Below are positions 7,914 through 14,374 of a DNA stretch of 27,905 bases, in pieces. A model generated the notes under the pieces. That model was given only the letters and a program-made list of their open reading frames with translations, was not told where the DNA came from and searched no databases. Numbering within the stretch: the first letter of the stretch is position 1; each line of letters begins with the position of its first letter. Where the stretch lies: contig DBVZ01000112.1 in assembly GCA_002308255.1 (NCBI GenBank), positions 1 through 27,905 of the forward strand. Direction: 5' to 3'. A program made the position numbers and the translations under genes. This stretch comes from Lachnospiraceae bacterium UBA1251 (lineage in GTDB: Bacteria; Bacillota; Clostridia; Lachnospirales; Lachnospiraceae).

Positions 7914-8520
7914 GCGCGCGGAGGAAAGCGAAAGGATCCTCATCCGCCAGGAAATGGGAAAGCTGGTACGCACAAACGCTCGCCATGTATTCCTCCCGGA
8001 GGATTCTCTTTATCTCCTCCCTGTCAGCGATCACGACCTCGATCTCCTCGCCTTCCTCTTCTCCCGCCGAGGTCGGCACACCGTCTGCGTACCCGAACAC
8101 CATCGCACAGGACTCATCCGTCATGCCGACAGTCTGGAAGCGGGGCATCTCGAAAGCCGGATCCGCATCGATCGGCCGGAAAGCAAGACCGGTCTCTTCC
8201 ATCATCTCGCGCACAGCCGCTTCACGGTAGGTTTCCCCTTCATCGACGATCCCGGAGGGAAGCTCATACACGAAATGATCCACCGGATACCGGTATTGTT
8301 TTACCAGGACAACCTTATCCTTCTTCTCCCCGTACAGCGCATAGACCGTCACGCCGTCCGGCTTGTTGACCCGCGTCCTGATCTTCAGTTCGTCGATCGT
8401 CCCCGCCCTTGACGCCACATAGTATTCTTTCGGGTTGCCTGCCTTGTTAACGGCATCCAGGGTAAAGAAATTCAGGAAACGGTGGTTTGTTTCCTGCCGG
8501 ATATTTTTTATGATCGCCAT
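7903..8520 (-). CDS. NUDIX hydrolase, ADP-ribose pyrophosphatase-like
   Basis: NUDIX hydrolases cleave nucleoside diphosphates linked to another moiety; close relatives act on ADP-ribose. The 205-residue protein has a complete Nudix box: a Gly in PSGIVDEGE, the conserved Glu five residues on, then REMMEETGL. The upstream VVLVKQYRYPVDHFVYELPSG block is characteristic of the ADP-ribose group. The frame is open to 8556, but the ATG at 8520 is chosen for three reasons. It has an excellent GGAGGAAACC ribosome binding site, the predicted transcription start (about 8552) lies inside the longer version, and homology begins later. It reads toward tyrS and shares its promoter region with the tRNA-Ser gene on the other strand. 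The actual substrate is not shown. Confidence 0.88.
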   Translation of the reverse strand: MAIIKNIRQETNHRFLNFFTLDAVNKAGNPKEYYVASRAGTIDELKIRTRVNKPDGVTVYALYGEKKDKVVLVKQYRYPVDHFVYELPSGIVDEGETYREAAVREMMEETGLAFRPIDADPAFEMPRFQTVGMTDESCAMVFGYADGVPTSAGEEEGEEIEVVIADREEIKRILREEYMASVCAYQLSHFLADEDPFAFLRALDE

Positions 8521-8555
8521 GGTTTCCTCCGCTGAAAAATTTTCGAAGATCAGCA

Positions 8556-8584
8556 TTGATTTTACATCCTAAAGTATGTATAAT
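8556..8584 (+). promoter_or_regulatory. Promoter of tRNA-Ser
   Basis: TTGATT (8556-8561) and a perfect TATAAT (8579-8584) are separated by 17 bases. The predicted start near 8591 lies about 29 bases before the mature tRNA, a normal 5' leader length. Confidence 0.75.
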
Positions 8585-8587
8585 CAA
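8559..8587 (-). promoter_or_regulatory. Promoter of the NUDIX gene
   Basis: On the minus strand TTGATT (8582-8587) and TAAAAT (8559-8564) are 17 bases apart. The predicted start near 8552 gives a leader of about 30 nt containing the GGAGG site of the NUDIX gene. It overlaps the tRNA-Ser promoter on the opposite strand almost base for base. Confidence 0.65.
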
Positions 8588-8619
8588 GCAGTGCGCAGTT
8601 TCGTGCACCTTTCATAAAC

Positions 8620-8707
8620 GGAGAGATATCGAAGTGGTCATAACGAGCCGCACTCGAAATGCGGTCGTCGGGTTACCGGCGCGTGGGTTCGAATCCCACT
8701 CTCTCCG
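8620..8707 (+). tRNA. tRNA-Ser, anticodon CGA
   Basis: This is an 88-nt tRNA. The 7-bp acceptor stem pairs GGAGAGA (8620-8626) with TCTCTCC (8700-8706). The anticodon stem CCGCA/TGCGG encloses loop CTCGAAA with anticodon CGA at 8655-8657, reading UCG serine codons. A long variable arm, typical of tRNA-Ser, follows. The T arm is GTGGG, TTCGAAT, CCCAC. The 3' CCA is not encoded and must be added. It has its own promoter and terminator. Confidence 0.95.
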
Positions 8708-8711
8708 CGAA

Positions 8712-8753
8712 AACGGGAAACTCTGTATCAGACAGAATTTCCCGTTATTTATT
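8712..8753 (+). terminator. Terminator after tRNA-Ser, probably bidirectional with tadA
   Basis: AACGGGAAA (8712-8720) pairs with TTTCCCGTT (8738-8746), and an inner TCTG/CAGA pairing extends the stem. A T-rich stretch follows on the plus strand. On the minus strand a shorter TTTT follows, and the stem overlaps the stop codon of tadA. It therefore likely ends both convergent transcripts. Confidence 0.8.
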
Positions 8754-9275
8754 TGTTTCTTCAGCTTTGTGCTGTTCCGTTTTTTTGCTCTCACGGAGCT
8801 TCCTGAAAAAATCCGTCAGCATTGAAGAGCATTCCTGTTCGAGAACATGATACGTCACTTCTGCCTGATGGTTAAACCCTTTGATATCAAGAAGGTTCAG
8901 GACCGATCCCGCGCAGCCCGCTTTCGGGTTCATGCATCCGATCACGACCCTCGGAATGCGCGCCTGAATGATCGCTCCCGCGCACATCGGACACGGTTCT
9001 AATGTAACATACAGCGTACAGTCCTCAAGCCTCCAGTCGCCCGCCTTCCGGCACGCTTTCCGGATCGCGGCGAGTTCCGCGTGTGCCAGCGTGCTGCCGT
9101 CCGTATTGCGCCTGTTATACCCGCGGGCGATGATCTCTCCCTCCCGCACGATCACACAGCCAATCGGCACTTCTGTCAGCTTTCCGGCTTTCCGGGCCTG
9201 CTTCAGAGCTTCTCTCATGTATTGTTCATCCGTTTTCAAACGGACAGCTTCGTCTTCTTTCGATCCTGTCTTCAT
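8745..9275 (-). CDS. tadA: tRNA adenosine(34) deaminase
   Basis: TadA deaminates adenosine 34 of tRNA-Arg(ACG) to inosine, which is needed to read CGC and CGA codons. The 176-residue protein has the zinc-dependent deaminase motifs TLAHAELAAI (His ligand and catalytic Glu) and TLEPCPMCAGAI (two Cys ligands). It also has the family block GCMNPKAGCAGSVLNLL. The ATG at 9275 lies nine bases after the HAD gene stop, and its GAGGG ribosome binding site overlaps that stop, so the two are co-translated neighbours. The lysine- and glutamate-rich tail is a little longer than in E. coli TadA. Confidence 0.95.
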   Translation of the reverse strand: MKTGSKEDEAVRLKTDEQYMREALKQARKAGKLTEVPIGCVIVREGEIIARGYNRRNTDGSTLAHAELAAIRKACRKAGDWRLEDCTLYVTLEPCPMCAGAIIQARIPRVVIGCMNPKAGCAGSVLNLLDIKGFNHQAEVTYHVLEQECSSMLTDFFRKLRESKKTEQHKAEETNK

Positions 9276-9284
9276 ACGATGCCC

Positions 9285-9914
9285 TCACATTTCGGCAAGT
9301 ACATCCGGAAGCTCCCTCGGTGAGCCGATCCGGGCATCATACCGGTCGGTCTTCCCATATCCGTAAGAAGCGAAAATGAACGGAACCTCCGCCCTTAAGC
9401 ATTCTCTGCTGTCCTTATCGGTATCTCCGACATATACCGCTTCGGAAATGCCGTATTCCCGCATGACCGTACGGATGTTCTCCGCTTTCCCCTCTCCGGT
9501 ATCGCCGGGACAAAGGTGTCCTTCAAAATACTCCCCGAGTCCCGTCACCTTAAGGAACATCTCGATATAACCGGCATCGCAGTTGCTGACGATGAACAGT
9601 CTGTACCGTTCCGCAAGTTCCGGAAGAGTCTCCCGGAATCCGTCAAATACGTCCGTCGCCGCCTCACTGATCGTAAGCAGGGCACCGTCCGAAAGTACAT
9701 GAAAGATCTCTTCTCCCTTTTCCGGCGGGACCTTCGGCATCAGAGCTTCCGCAAGTTCCGCCGGCGTCCGCCCGAGGATGGGCCGGATCATATCTCCGTC
9801 CACATAGAAATCAGGATCGAAATGCTCACGCATCACTCCGGTCCAGCCTGCCGCCATCGGATCCGCTGCATCCCAAAGAGTTCCGTCCACATCAAAAATA
9901 ATCGCTTCTATCAC
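9285..9914 (-). CDS. HAD-superfamily hydrolase, phosphoglycolate-phosphatase-like
   Basis: This is a cytoplasmic Asp-nucleophile phosphatase. Motif I is FDVDGTLWD near the N-terminus, a helical cap (about 20-85) follows, motif II is IVSNCDAGY, motif III is the lysine in GEGKAENI, and motif IV is VGDTDKDS. The length (209 residues) fits the Gph-like group. The frame begins with a TTG at 9920, but the GTG at 9914 is chosen: ACAGGAG sits six bases before GTG and directly abuts the TTG, and the resulting MIEAIIFDVDGT start matches the family. The substrate is unknown. It lies between the double-HTH gene and tadA, probably as one transcript. Confidence 0.85.
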   Translation of the reverse strand: MIEAIIFDVDGTLWDAADPMAAGWTGVMREHFDPDFYVDGDMIRPILGRTPAELAEALMPKVPPEKGEEIFHVLSDGALLTISEAATDVFDGFRETLPELAERYRLFIVSNCDAGYIEMFLKVTGLGEYFEGHLCPGDTGEGKAENIRTVMREYGISEAVYVGDTDKDSRECLRAEVPFIFASYGYGKTDRYDARIGSPRELPDVLAEM

Positions 9915-9971
9915 AATCAACTCCTGTCAAACCGCGCCGCCTTTTCTTCCTGATCCGGATGTCACGGCTTC

Positions 9972-11699
9972 TTAATCCCGTTCCACTTTGATTGAAAAAT
10001 TCTCCACCGCCTGAAGGATCCACGGGAACCTCATCAGAAAATGAGCTGCCGGATAATTATTCTTTGAGATTAATAGATATTTTCCTTCACTGAGAATAAT
10101 GTTCAGATTATGAAACGCCGGTGAAGAAACACTTGTAATGATCAATCCCCTGTTATTTTTCTCCGCTTCGAGCGTCAGCCGCAGATGCTCCTGGTATTCC
10201 TCATAGGTATAAGGATACTCTTTTTCGTTGAACATTCCGGAAAGAGAAAGCGTATAGTTGCCGCGGTAAAAAGCATTTTCATCCGGTCTCGGGATATTCA
10301 CCTGATAAACGGAATGATCCGCCGTCTTAAATACTTTCTCTTTCACATATCTGAAATAAGAAAAGATCTCTTTCCTTTCACGTCCCCTGACCTTCATTCT
10401 GTCAAGCATGGACGTCAGAAGCTCCTCCGACAGCGTAAATACCGGGAGCGTACACATCTCGATCGTCCTTTTCCCCTGCAGCTCCAGAACCTCAAAGAAT
10501 GCTTTTTTTGTTGACTGTTCTTTTCCGCTGACGTAGATCTCCATCAGAGGGGAAGCTTTTTTCAGAAGCCAATCCATCTGCTGCCCGAAGAACGCGACTT
10601 CTTTCGGATCGTCCGTCACCTGAATAAGCCCTTCCTGTTCATGGCCGAGGATCGCATTCCCGCTGAAAACCACATGACTGCTTTTTCCCATGATCCGTAC
10701 GAACGGGTCGCCCTGCGGCATTTTCAAATAATAAGGAAATACTTTTCCGGTCATATAGAGCGGGATCCAGGATTCCAGAGACTCCATCATTTCCCGGAAA
10801 GCCCGGTGGACATTATGGATCACATACACTTCGGCTCCGTTCCGGACCGCCGTCCGGATCGCTTCTCTTCTCAGCACCAGTAAATCAGGGGCAACCGTCT
10901 GCTTATCCATTGCCCAGTCGGAGTAAATAACGATTTTACCCGGGGACCTGTCTTTCAGAATCATTTCCAGATAGTCTCTTTCTGCCTGAAACAGTCCTTT
11001 ATATCCCCTATAGGTCTTCTTTCCGAAGAACAGACCGGATGATGAGGGTTCTTCCCTTTCCGGCGGTTCCGGCTCCTCCCGTTCGATCTCATACCGGTCA
11101 AGCCTCTCATAGAATCCGGCAATATTGTTGATCCTTGTCTTCGTACAGGTTCCGAGCCAGTCGGAAATAACAGCGGCATAGCTGTCTTCTTTCGCAAATT
11201 CCTCCTCGTTCCGGTCCGTCAGATCCGCGACATTTTTTATGTCTAAGCTGCTGTTGTAGCGTCTTGCAATATAAGCGGAAATCATATCTATGAATGAAGA
11301 CAGATCCGCCGGTCTTCTTTTCTTGGAAAGGATACGGGAGATATAGGAAGGGTCCAGATTAAGCGCCCGGGCCAGCTCGTTGTTGCCAATAGAAAGTGCT
11401 GCAAGCAGACTATGCAGGTTGGACATATAGGCACCATAATCGATACGGATTCCTGTCACCGACTGCAGCATCGCCATATAAACTTCATCTTCCGAAAACG
11501 GAGACGGCCCTTTATGCCCGGAAAGGACTGCAATGCCTTTGGCAAGTGCGGCCAGCTGCGCGCTTTCCGCCCCCGGAGAACGTTCACCGCTCCGGTACCG
11601 GCTGATCACTGCCGGCGAGACGCCGGACGCCTCCGAAAGTTCTCTCGCCGTACACTCCAGTTCCGCCATGTACTGATTGAGGCAATCTTTAAAACTCAT
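9972..11699 (-). CDS. Large protein with two helix-turn-helix domains, unknown function
   Basis: I do not recognise a characterised family. The 575-residue cytoplasmic protein begins with an XRE-like helix-turn-helix (about 14-42, ARELSEASGVSPAVISRYRSG). A second one follows (about 103-131, NELARALNLDPSYISRILSKK), and then a charged Glu/Pro linker (about 208-222). The remaining roughly 350 residues are a mixed alpha/beta region with no familiar enzyme motif. Its notable segments are IVIYSDWAMDKQT, VYVIHNVHRAFREMM, ESWIPLYMTGKVFPYYLK and SHVVFSGNAI. There is no signal peptide or membrane segment. The frame opens at a TTG at 11744, but the ATG at 11699 has a GGGGTGA ribosome binding site and begins directly before the first HTH. 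It may be a ligand-sensing regulator. The HAD gene follows 57 bases later with no terminator seen. Confidence 0.7.
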   Translation of the reverse strand: MSFKDCLNQYMAELECTARELSEASGVSPAVISRYRSGERSPGAESAQLAALAKGIAVLSGHKGPSPFSEDEVYMAMLQSVTGIRIDYGAYMSNLHSLLAALSIGNNELARALNLDPSYISRILSKKRRPADLSSFIDMISAYIARRYNSSLDIKNVADLTDRNEEEFAKEDSYAAVISDWLGTCTKTRINNIAGFYERLDRYEIEREEPEPPEREEPSSSGLFFGKKTYRGYKGLFQAERDYLEMILKDRSPGKIVIYSDWAMDKQTVAPDLLVLRREAIRTAVRNGAEVYVIHNVHRAFREMMESLESWIPLYMTGKVFPYYLKMPQGDPFVRIMGKSSHVVFSGNAILGHEQEGLIQVTDDPKEVAFFGQQMDWLLKKASPLMEIYVSGKEQSTKKAFFEVLELQGKRTIEMCTLPVFTLSEELLTSMLDRMKVRGRERKEIFSYFRYVKEKVFKTADHSVYQVNIPRPDENAFYRGNYTLSLSGMFNEKEYPYTYEEYQEHLRLTLEAEKNNRGLIITSVSSPAFHNLNIILSEGKYLLISKNNYPAAHFLMRFPWILQAVENFSIKVERD

Positions 11700-11775
11700 T
11701 CTGTCACCCCAGCTGTTTTTTATTATGTCATCCTGAAAAACCAAAACCTAATGTAAATGGTTTTCCCCAAATTGT

Positions 11776-11806
11776 CAATGCCCATCCGGCAATCGAATGG
11801 GCATTG
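11776..11806. repeat. 10-bp inverted repeat between the RICIN gene and the HTH gene
   Basis: CAATGCCCAT (11776-11785) and ATGGGCATTG (11797-11806) form a perfect 10-bp inverted repeat around an 11-base spacer. It follows the stop of the RICIN gene by about 50 bases, where a terminator would be expected, but no T run follows on either strand. It also lies upstream of the double-HTH gene, so it may be an operator. Its function is undecided. Confidence 0.5.
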
Positions 11807-11856
11807 TTCTTAGAAATGTGCAATTTTCTATAAATATAACATCTGAAAGCCGGGAA

Positions 11857-14085
11857 TTACGGAATCGCGTATTTCTGGACGAATTCCTTGCATTTCTCGT
11901 GTCTGGACCAGAACTTGTCATCGCCGACCTGGTTGCTGCTGCTCCTGTCGAGCCGGTCGAGAGCAAGGGAAGCCATAATGCTGTCCACGGAGTAAACACC
12001 TTCCACACGGTTGAAGATCCGGTTCGCCGCGCTTCTTCCCCCGAGATGCGCAGTCTCGCAATACATCATGACTGCACGGACATCTGTCGTATAATTCTTC
12101 TCGCAGTAATCCACGTGTCCGCTGATCTTCTCAAAGAAGAGCTCGTCCTGCGCATCTTTGCCCTCCTGGGTAACGATAAGAGCACAGATCAGATCCTTCA
12201 GAGTTTTACTGCTGCCCGTGATCTTATGCTGGGACGGGTCAAAGCCGTAGTTTCTTCCGTCCGCATACTTGGTATTGATTGCTTTCTGATTCGTGCTGTA
12301 GCTCTTCCAGTCTACGCCGTTCTTAAGCATCGCTTCCAGCTGTCCCGTCACATCGTAATCCGCGTGGAACGAATTGGCCTTCTTCTTATTCATCTTGTCC
12401 CGGATCATCTGCAGGAGTTCTTTGGCGTCATCCCCGTAATGCTGCGCCCAGCCGAGGGTGATCGTGTATTCAATGCTGGTGGTCTTATACGGCGCCGCAT
12501 ATGCTCCATAATTCAGTCCGCTCTCATAGTTCTGACCGCCCGACTCGACGGCACCGATGATCTTTGAGAGCACGATCTTGTTTTCCGAACTGGTGGATAC
12601 CTTTTTGCCTGTATTTTTTGTGTTGACCGCACTGTAATCAAGATCCGCGTTCACGATGAAAAACTTCTGGGCATTGGTGCCGTTCGAGTTATAGATCTGC
12701 ACGTTGGTGCCGTCCGCAGTGCCCGCGCCTTTCACATCCAGCACTTTCGAGTTGTTGACAGCTGAAACAAAAGTCACGGAACCGTCGGAGTTGACCTGAA
12801 TCTTCCAAAGCTGTGCCCCGGTGGCATTCCACGTATACTGCTGGACGTTCGTTCCATTCGCATTTCTGGCGCTCTTGACATCGATCGCTTTTCCGGAGTT
12901 CACGTTGATGATCTTATAGTATCCGCCAACCGGCTCGATGGTAAAACGCTGATTATTCGCCCTCGTTGTCGCTCGAATGGCAATATTGGCGGCATCGGAT
13001 TTCGAAGAAGAAGCAACGTCAAGTACGGAGGCACTGTTGATGCGCGAGCGGATCAGCCAGTCATTATCCGAATAGTCGTAGACATATTCCGTCTCCGCAT
13101 CAAGGTAGAACTTCTGCGCCTTGGTCCCGTTGGATGTATAGAGCTGGACTTTCCGGCCATTGGCGGCAATCGCCCCGGAAACGTCGATCGCTTTTCCGTT
13201 TGCTGAATGCTTCAGTGTAACGGACCCGTCGCTGTTTTCCACCATTTTGAATTTCTGTGCGGACGTGCCGTTCGACTGATAGATCTGGACCTGTGCACCG
13301 TTCTTTGAAGAGTTGGCACGGATATCGATTACTTTGCCGCTCATGTAGCTCACGAAAGTGACCGTACCGTCGGAGTTTTCCTGCAGAAGGAATTTCTGCG
13401 CATCCGTACCGTTTTCCTTATAAAGATGAATGATCGTCGAATTCGCGGTGCCTGCACTCTTGACATCCAGCACATAGCTCTTGTCGATCGCGGAACGAAG
13501 TGTATAGACCTTCCTTGCAATCAGCTCTTTCGGTTTTAAAACTGTACTGTTCGCAGAAAGAAGTCCGCCCTGATAGTGATACGGCTCCTGGTTTTCCCAC
13601 GGGAGAATGACTTCCTCTTCTTCCGGCGCTTCCGCATCTTCTTCCTGTTCCGGAACACTTTCTTCCGCTGCCGGCTCTTCCTCCGGGAGAATCTCCTGCG
13701 CCGGAACCGGTTCCGCGGGACTTATTTCATCTGCAGGCTCATCGGAGGCTTCCGGTTCTGCTGCGGGATCTTCCATGCTCTCTGATGCAGAAGACTCCTC
13801 TGTACTGTTTTCTTCCTCCGGCACTGTCATTTCGCTCTGAGAAGGTTCATCCGGCGCGCTCTCCCCCTGCGCGTCCGAAAGGATACTTTCTGCATCTGCA
13901 GCATCCGGCTCCTCTGACGGCACCTCTGCCTCCGCGCTCTCCTCTTCAGCAGCCGCTTCTTCCGCTTCGGGAGCATTCTGCTCCGTAAGCGCATCCGCTT
14001 TGACCGCTGCGGTGCCGAGCGGACTCAGAAAGAGACACATCACAAGAAGCAATGCGAGAATACTTTTTACCGTTCGTCTGATCAT
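11857..14085 (-). CDS. Secreted protein: acidic linker, two RICIN beta-trefoils, lysozyme-like C-terminal domain
   Basis: This 742-residue exported protein begins with a typical signal peptide (positive MIRRTVK, hydrophobic core, likely cleavage after VKA at about 30). A Glu/Ala/Ser/Pro linker of about 130 residues follows (33-162). Two ricin-type beta-trefoil carbohydrate-binding domains come next (about 190-330 and 340-480), marked by repeated NGT-AQKF and GKAIDV motifs. The C-terminal region (about 500-742) contains AVESGGQNY (E514) and LGWAQHYG (545-548). These recall the Glu-Ser and GLMQ motifs of lytic transglycosylases, so a cell-wall hydrolase role is inferred. Later blocks MMYCETAHLGG and KFWSRHEKC look conserved in related clostridial proteins. 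The frame opens upstream at 14112, but the ATG at 14085 has an AAGGGGAG site eight bases away. It has its own promoter. Confidence 0.8.
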   Translation of the reverse strand: MIRRTVKSILALLLVMCLFLSPLGTAAVKADALTEQNAPEAEEAAAEEESAEAEVPSEEPDAADAESILSDAQGESAPDEPSQSEMTVPEEENSTEESSASESMEDPAAEPEASDEPADEISPAEPVPAQEILPEEEPAAEESVPEQEEDAEAPEEEEVILPWENQEPYHYQGGLLSANSTVLKPKELIARKVYTLRSAIDKSYVLDVKSAGTANSTIIHLYKENGTDAQKFLLQENSDGTVTFVSYMSGKVIDIRANSSKNGAQVQIYQSNGTSAQKFKMVENSDGSVTLKHSANGKAIDVSGAIAANGRKVQLYTSNGTKAQKFYLDAETEYVYDYSDNDWLIRSRINSASVLDVASSSKSDAANIAIRATTRANNQRFTIEPVGGYYKIINVNSGKAIDVKSARNANGTNVQQYTWNATGAQLWKIQVNSDGSVTFVSAVNNSKVLDVKGAGTADGTNVQIYNSNGTNAQKFFIVNADLDYSAVNTKNTGKKVSTSSENKIVLSKIIGAVESGGQNYESGLNYGAYAAPYKTTSIEYTITLGWAQHYGDDAKELLQMIRDKMNKKKANSFHADYDVTGQLEAMLKNGVDWKSYSTNQKAINTKYADGRNYGFDPSQHKITGSSKTLKDLICALIVTQEGKDAQDELFFEKISGHVDYCEKNYTTDVRAVMMYCETAHLGGRSAANRIFNRVEGVYSVDSIMASLALDRLDRSSSNQVGDDKFWSRHEKCKEFVQKYAIP

Positions 14086-14149
14086 TTTACAAGCTCCCCT
14101 TTTGAGCATCAAATCTTAAAATTGATTTAATATTTCTGTAATAATTCAG

Positions 14150-14178
14150 ATTATATGAAATAATTTTCTCAAATGCAA
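14150..14178 (-). promoter_or_regulatory. Sigma-A promoter of the RICIN-domain gene
   Basis: TTGCAT (14173-14178) and a perfect TATAAT (14150-14155) on the minus strand are 17 bases apart. The predicted start near 14143 gives a leader of about 58 nt. The rest of the A/T-rich gap (14180-14306) shows no gene or other clear signal. Confidence 0.8.
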
Positions 14179-14306
14179 CCTTATCCATCGATTTTGTACT
14201 GTTTTTGAGCTTTTTTTCGACATTTTTTGCGCCGAACTCTCCATTTTTGACTTCAAAGGACAAAACAGACGGTATTTTTTCTCCACTTTTGATGATGTGA
14301 AGAGTT

Positions 14307-14354
14307 AAAAAAATCGCAGGCGCACACCCGGCAAGACCGGAATCCGCACCCGCG
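14307..14354 (-). terminator. Intrinsic terminator of the ABC exporter operon
   Basis: As minus-strand RNA, 14345-14354 pairs over all ten positions with 14315-14324, using three G-U wobbles. An inner CCGG/CCGG hairpin (14328-14331 with 14337-14340) stacks inside it. Seven U follow (14307-14313). It ends the transcript 20 bases after the stop of the ABC gene at 14375. Confidence 0.88.
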
Positions 14355-14374
14355 AATCATATGGGTTTTTCCTT

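Noticed and set aside
8612..8794. Short minus-strand open frame crossing the tRNA-Ser gene
   Set aside because: It contains the DSNPR-type peptide that arises from reading the reverse complement of a tRNA T arm; the tRNA explains the sequence.
12660..13500. Repeated DNA in the RICIN gene that could be read as a tandem repeat locus
   Set aside because: The repeats are degenerate at DNA level and correspond to the six-fold internal symmetry of beta-trefoil domains.
14180..14306. Hidden small gene or RNA in the A/T-rich gap before the RICIN gene
   Set aside because: No open frame with a ribosome binding site and no stable fold was recognised; T-rich composition alone is not evidence.
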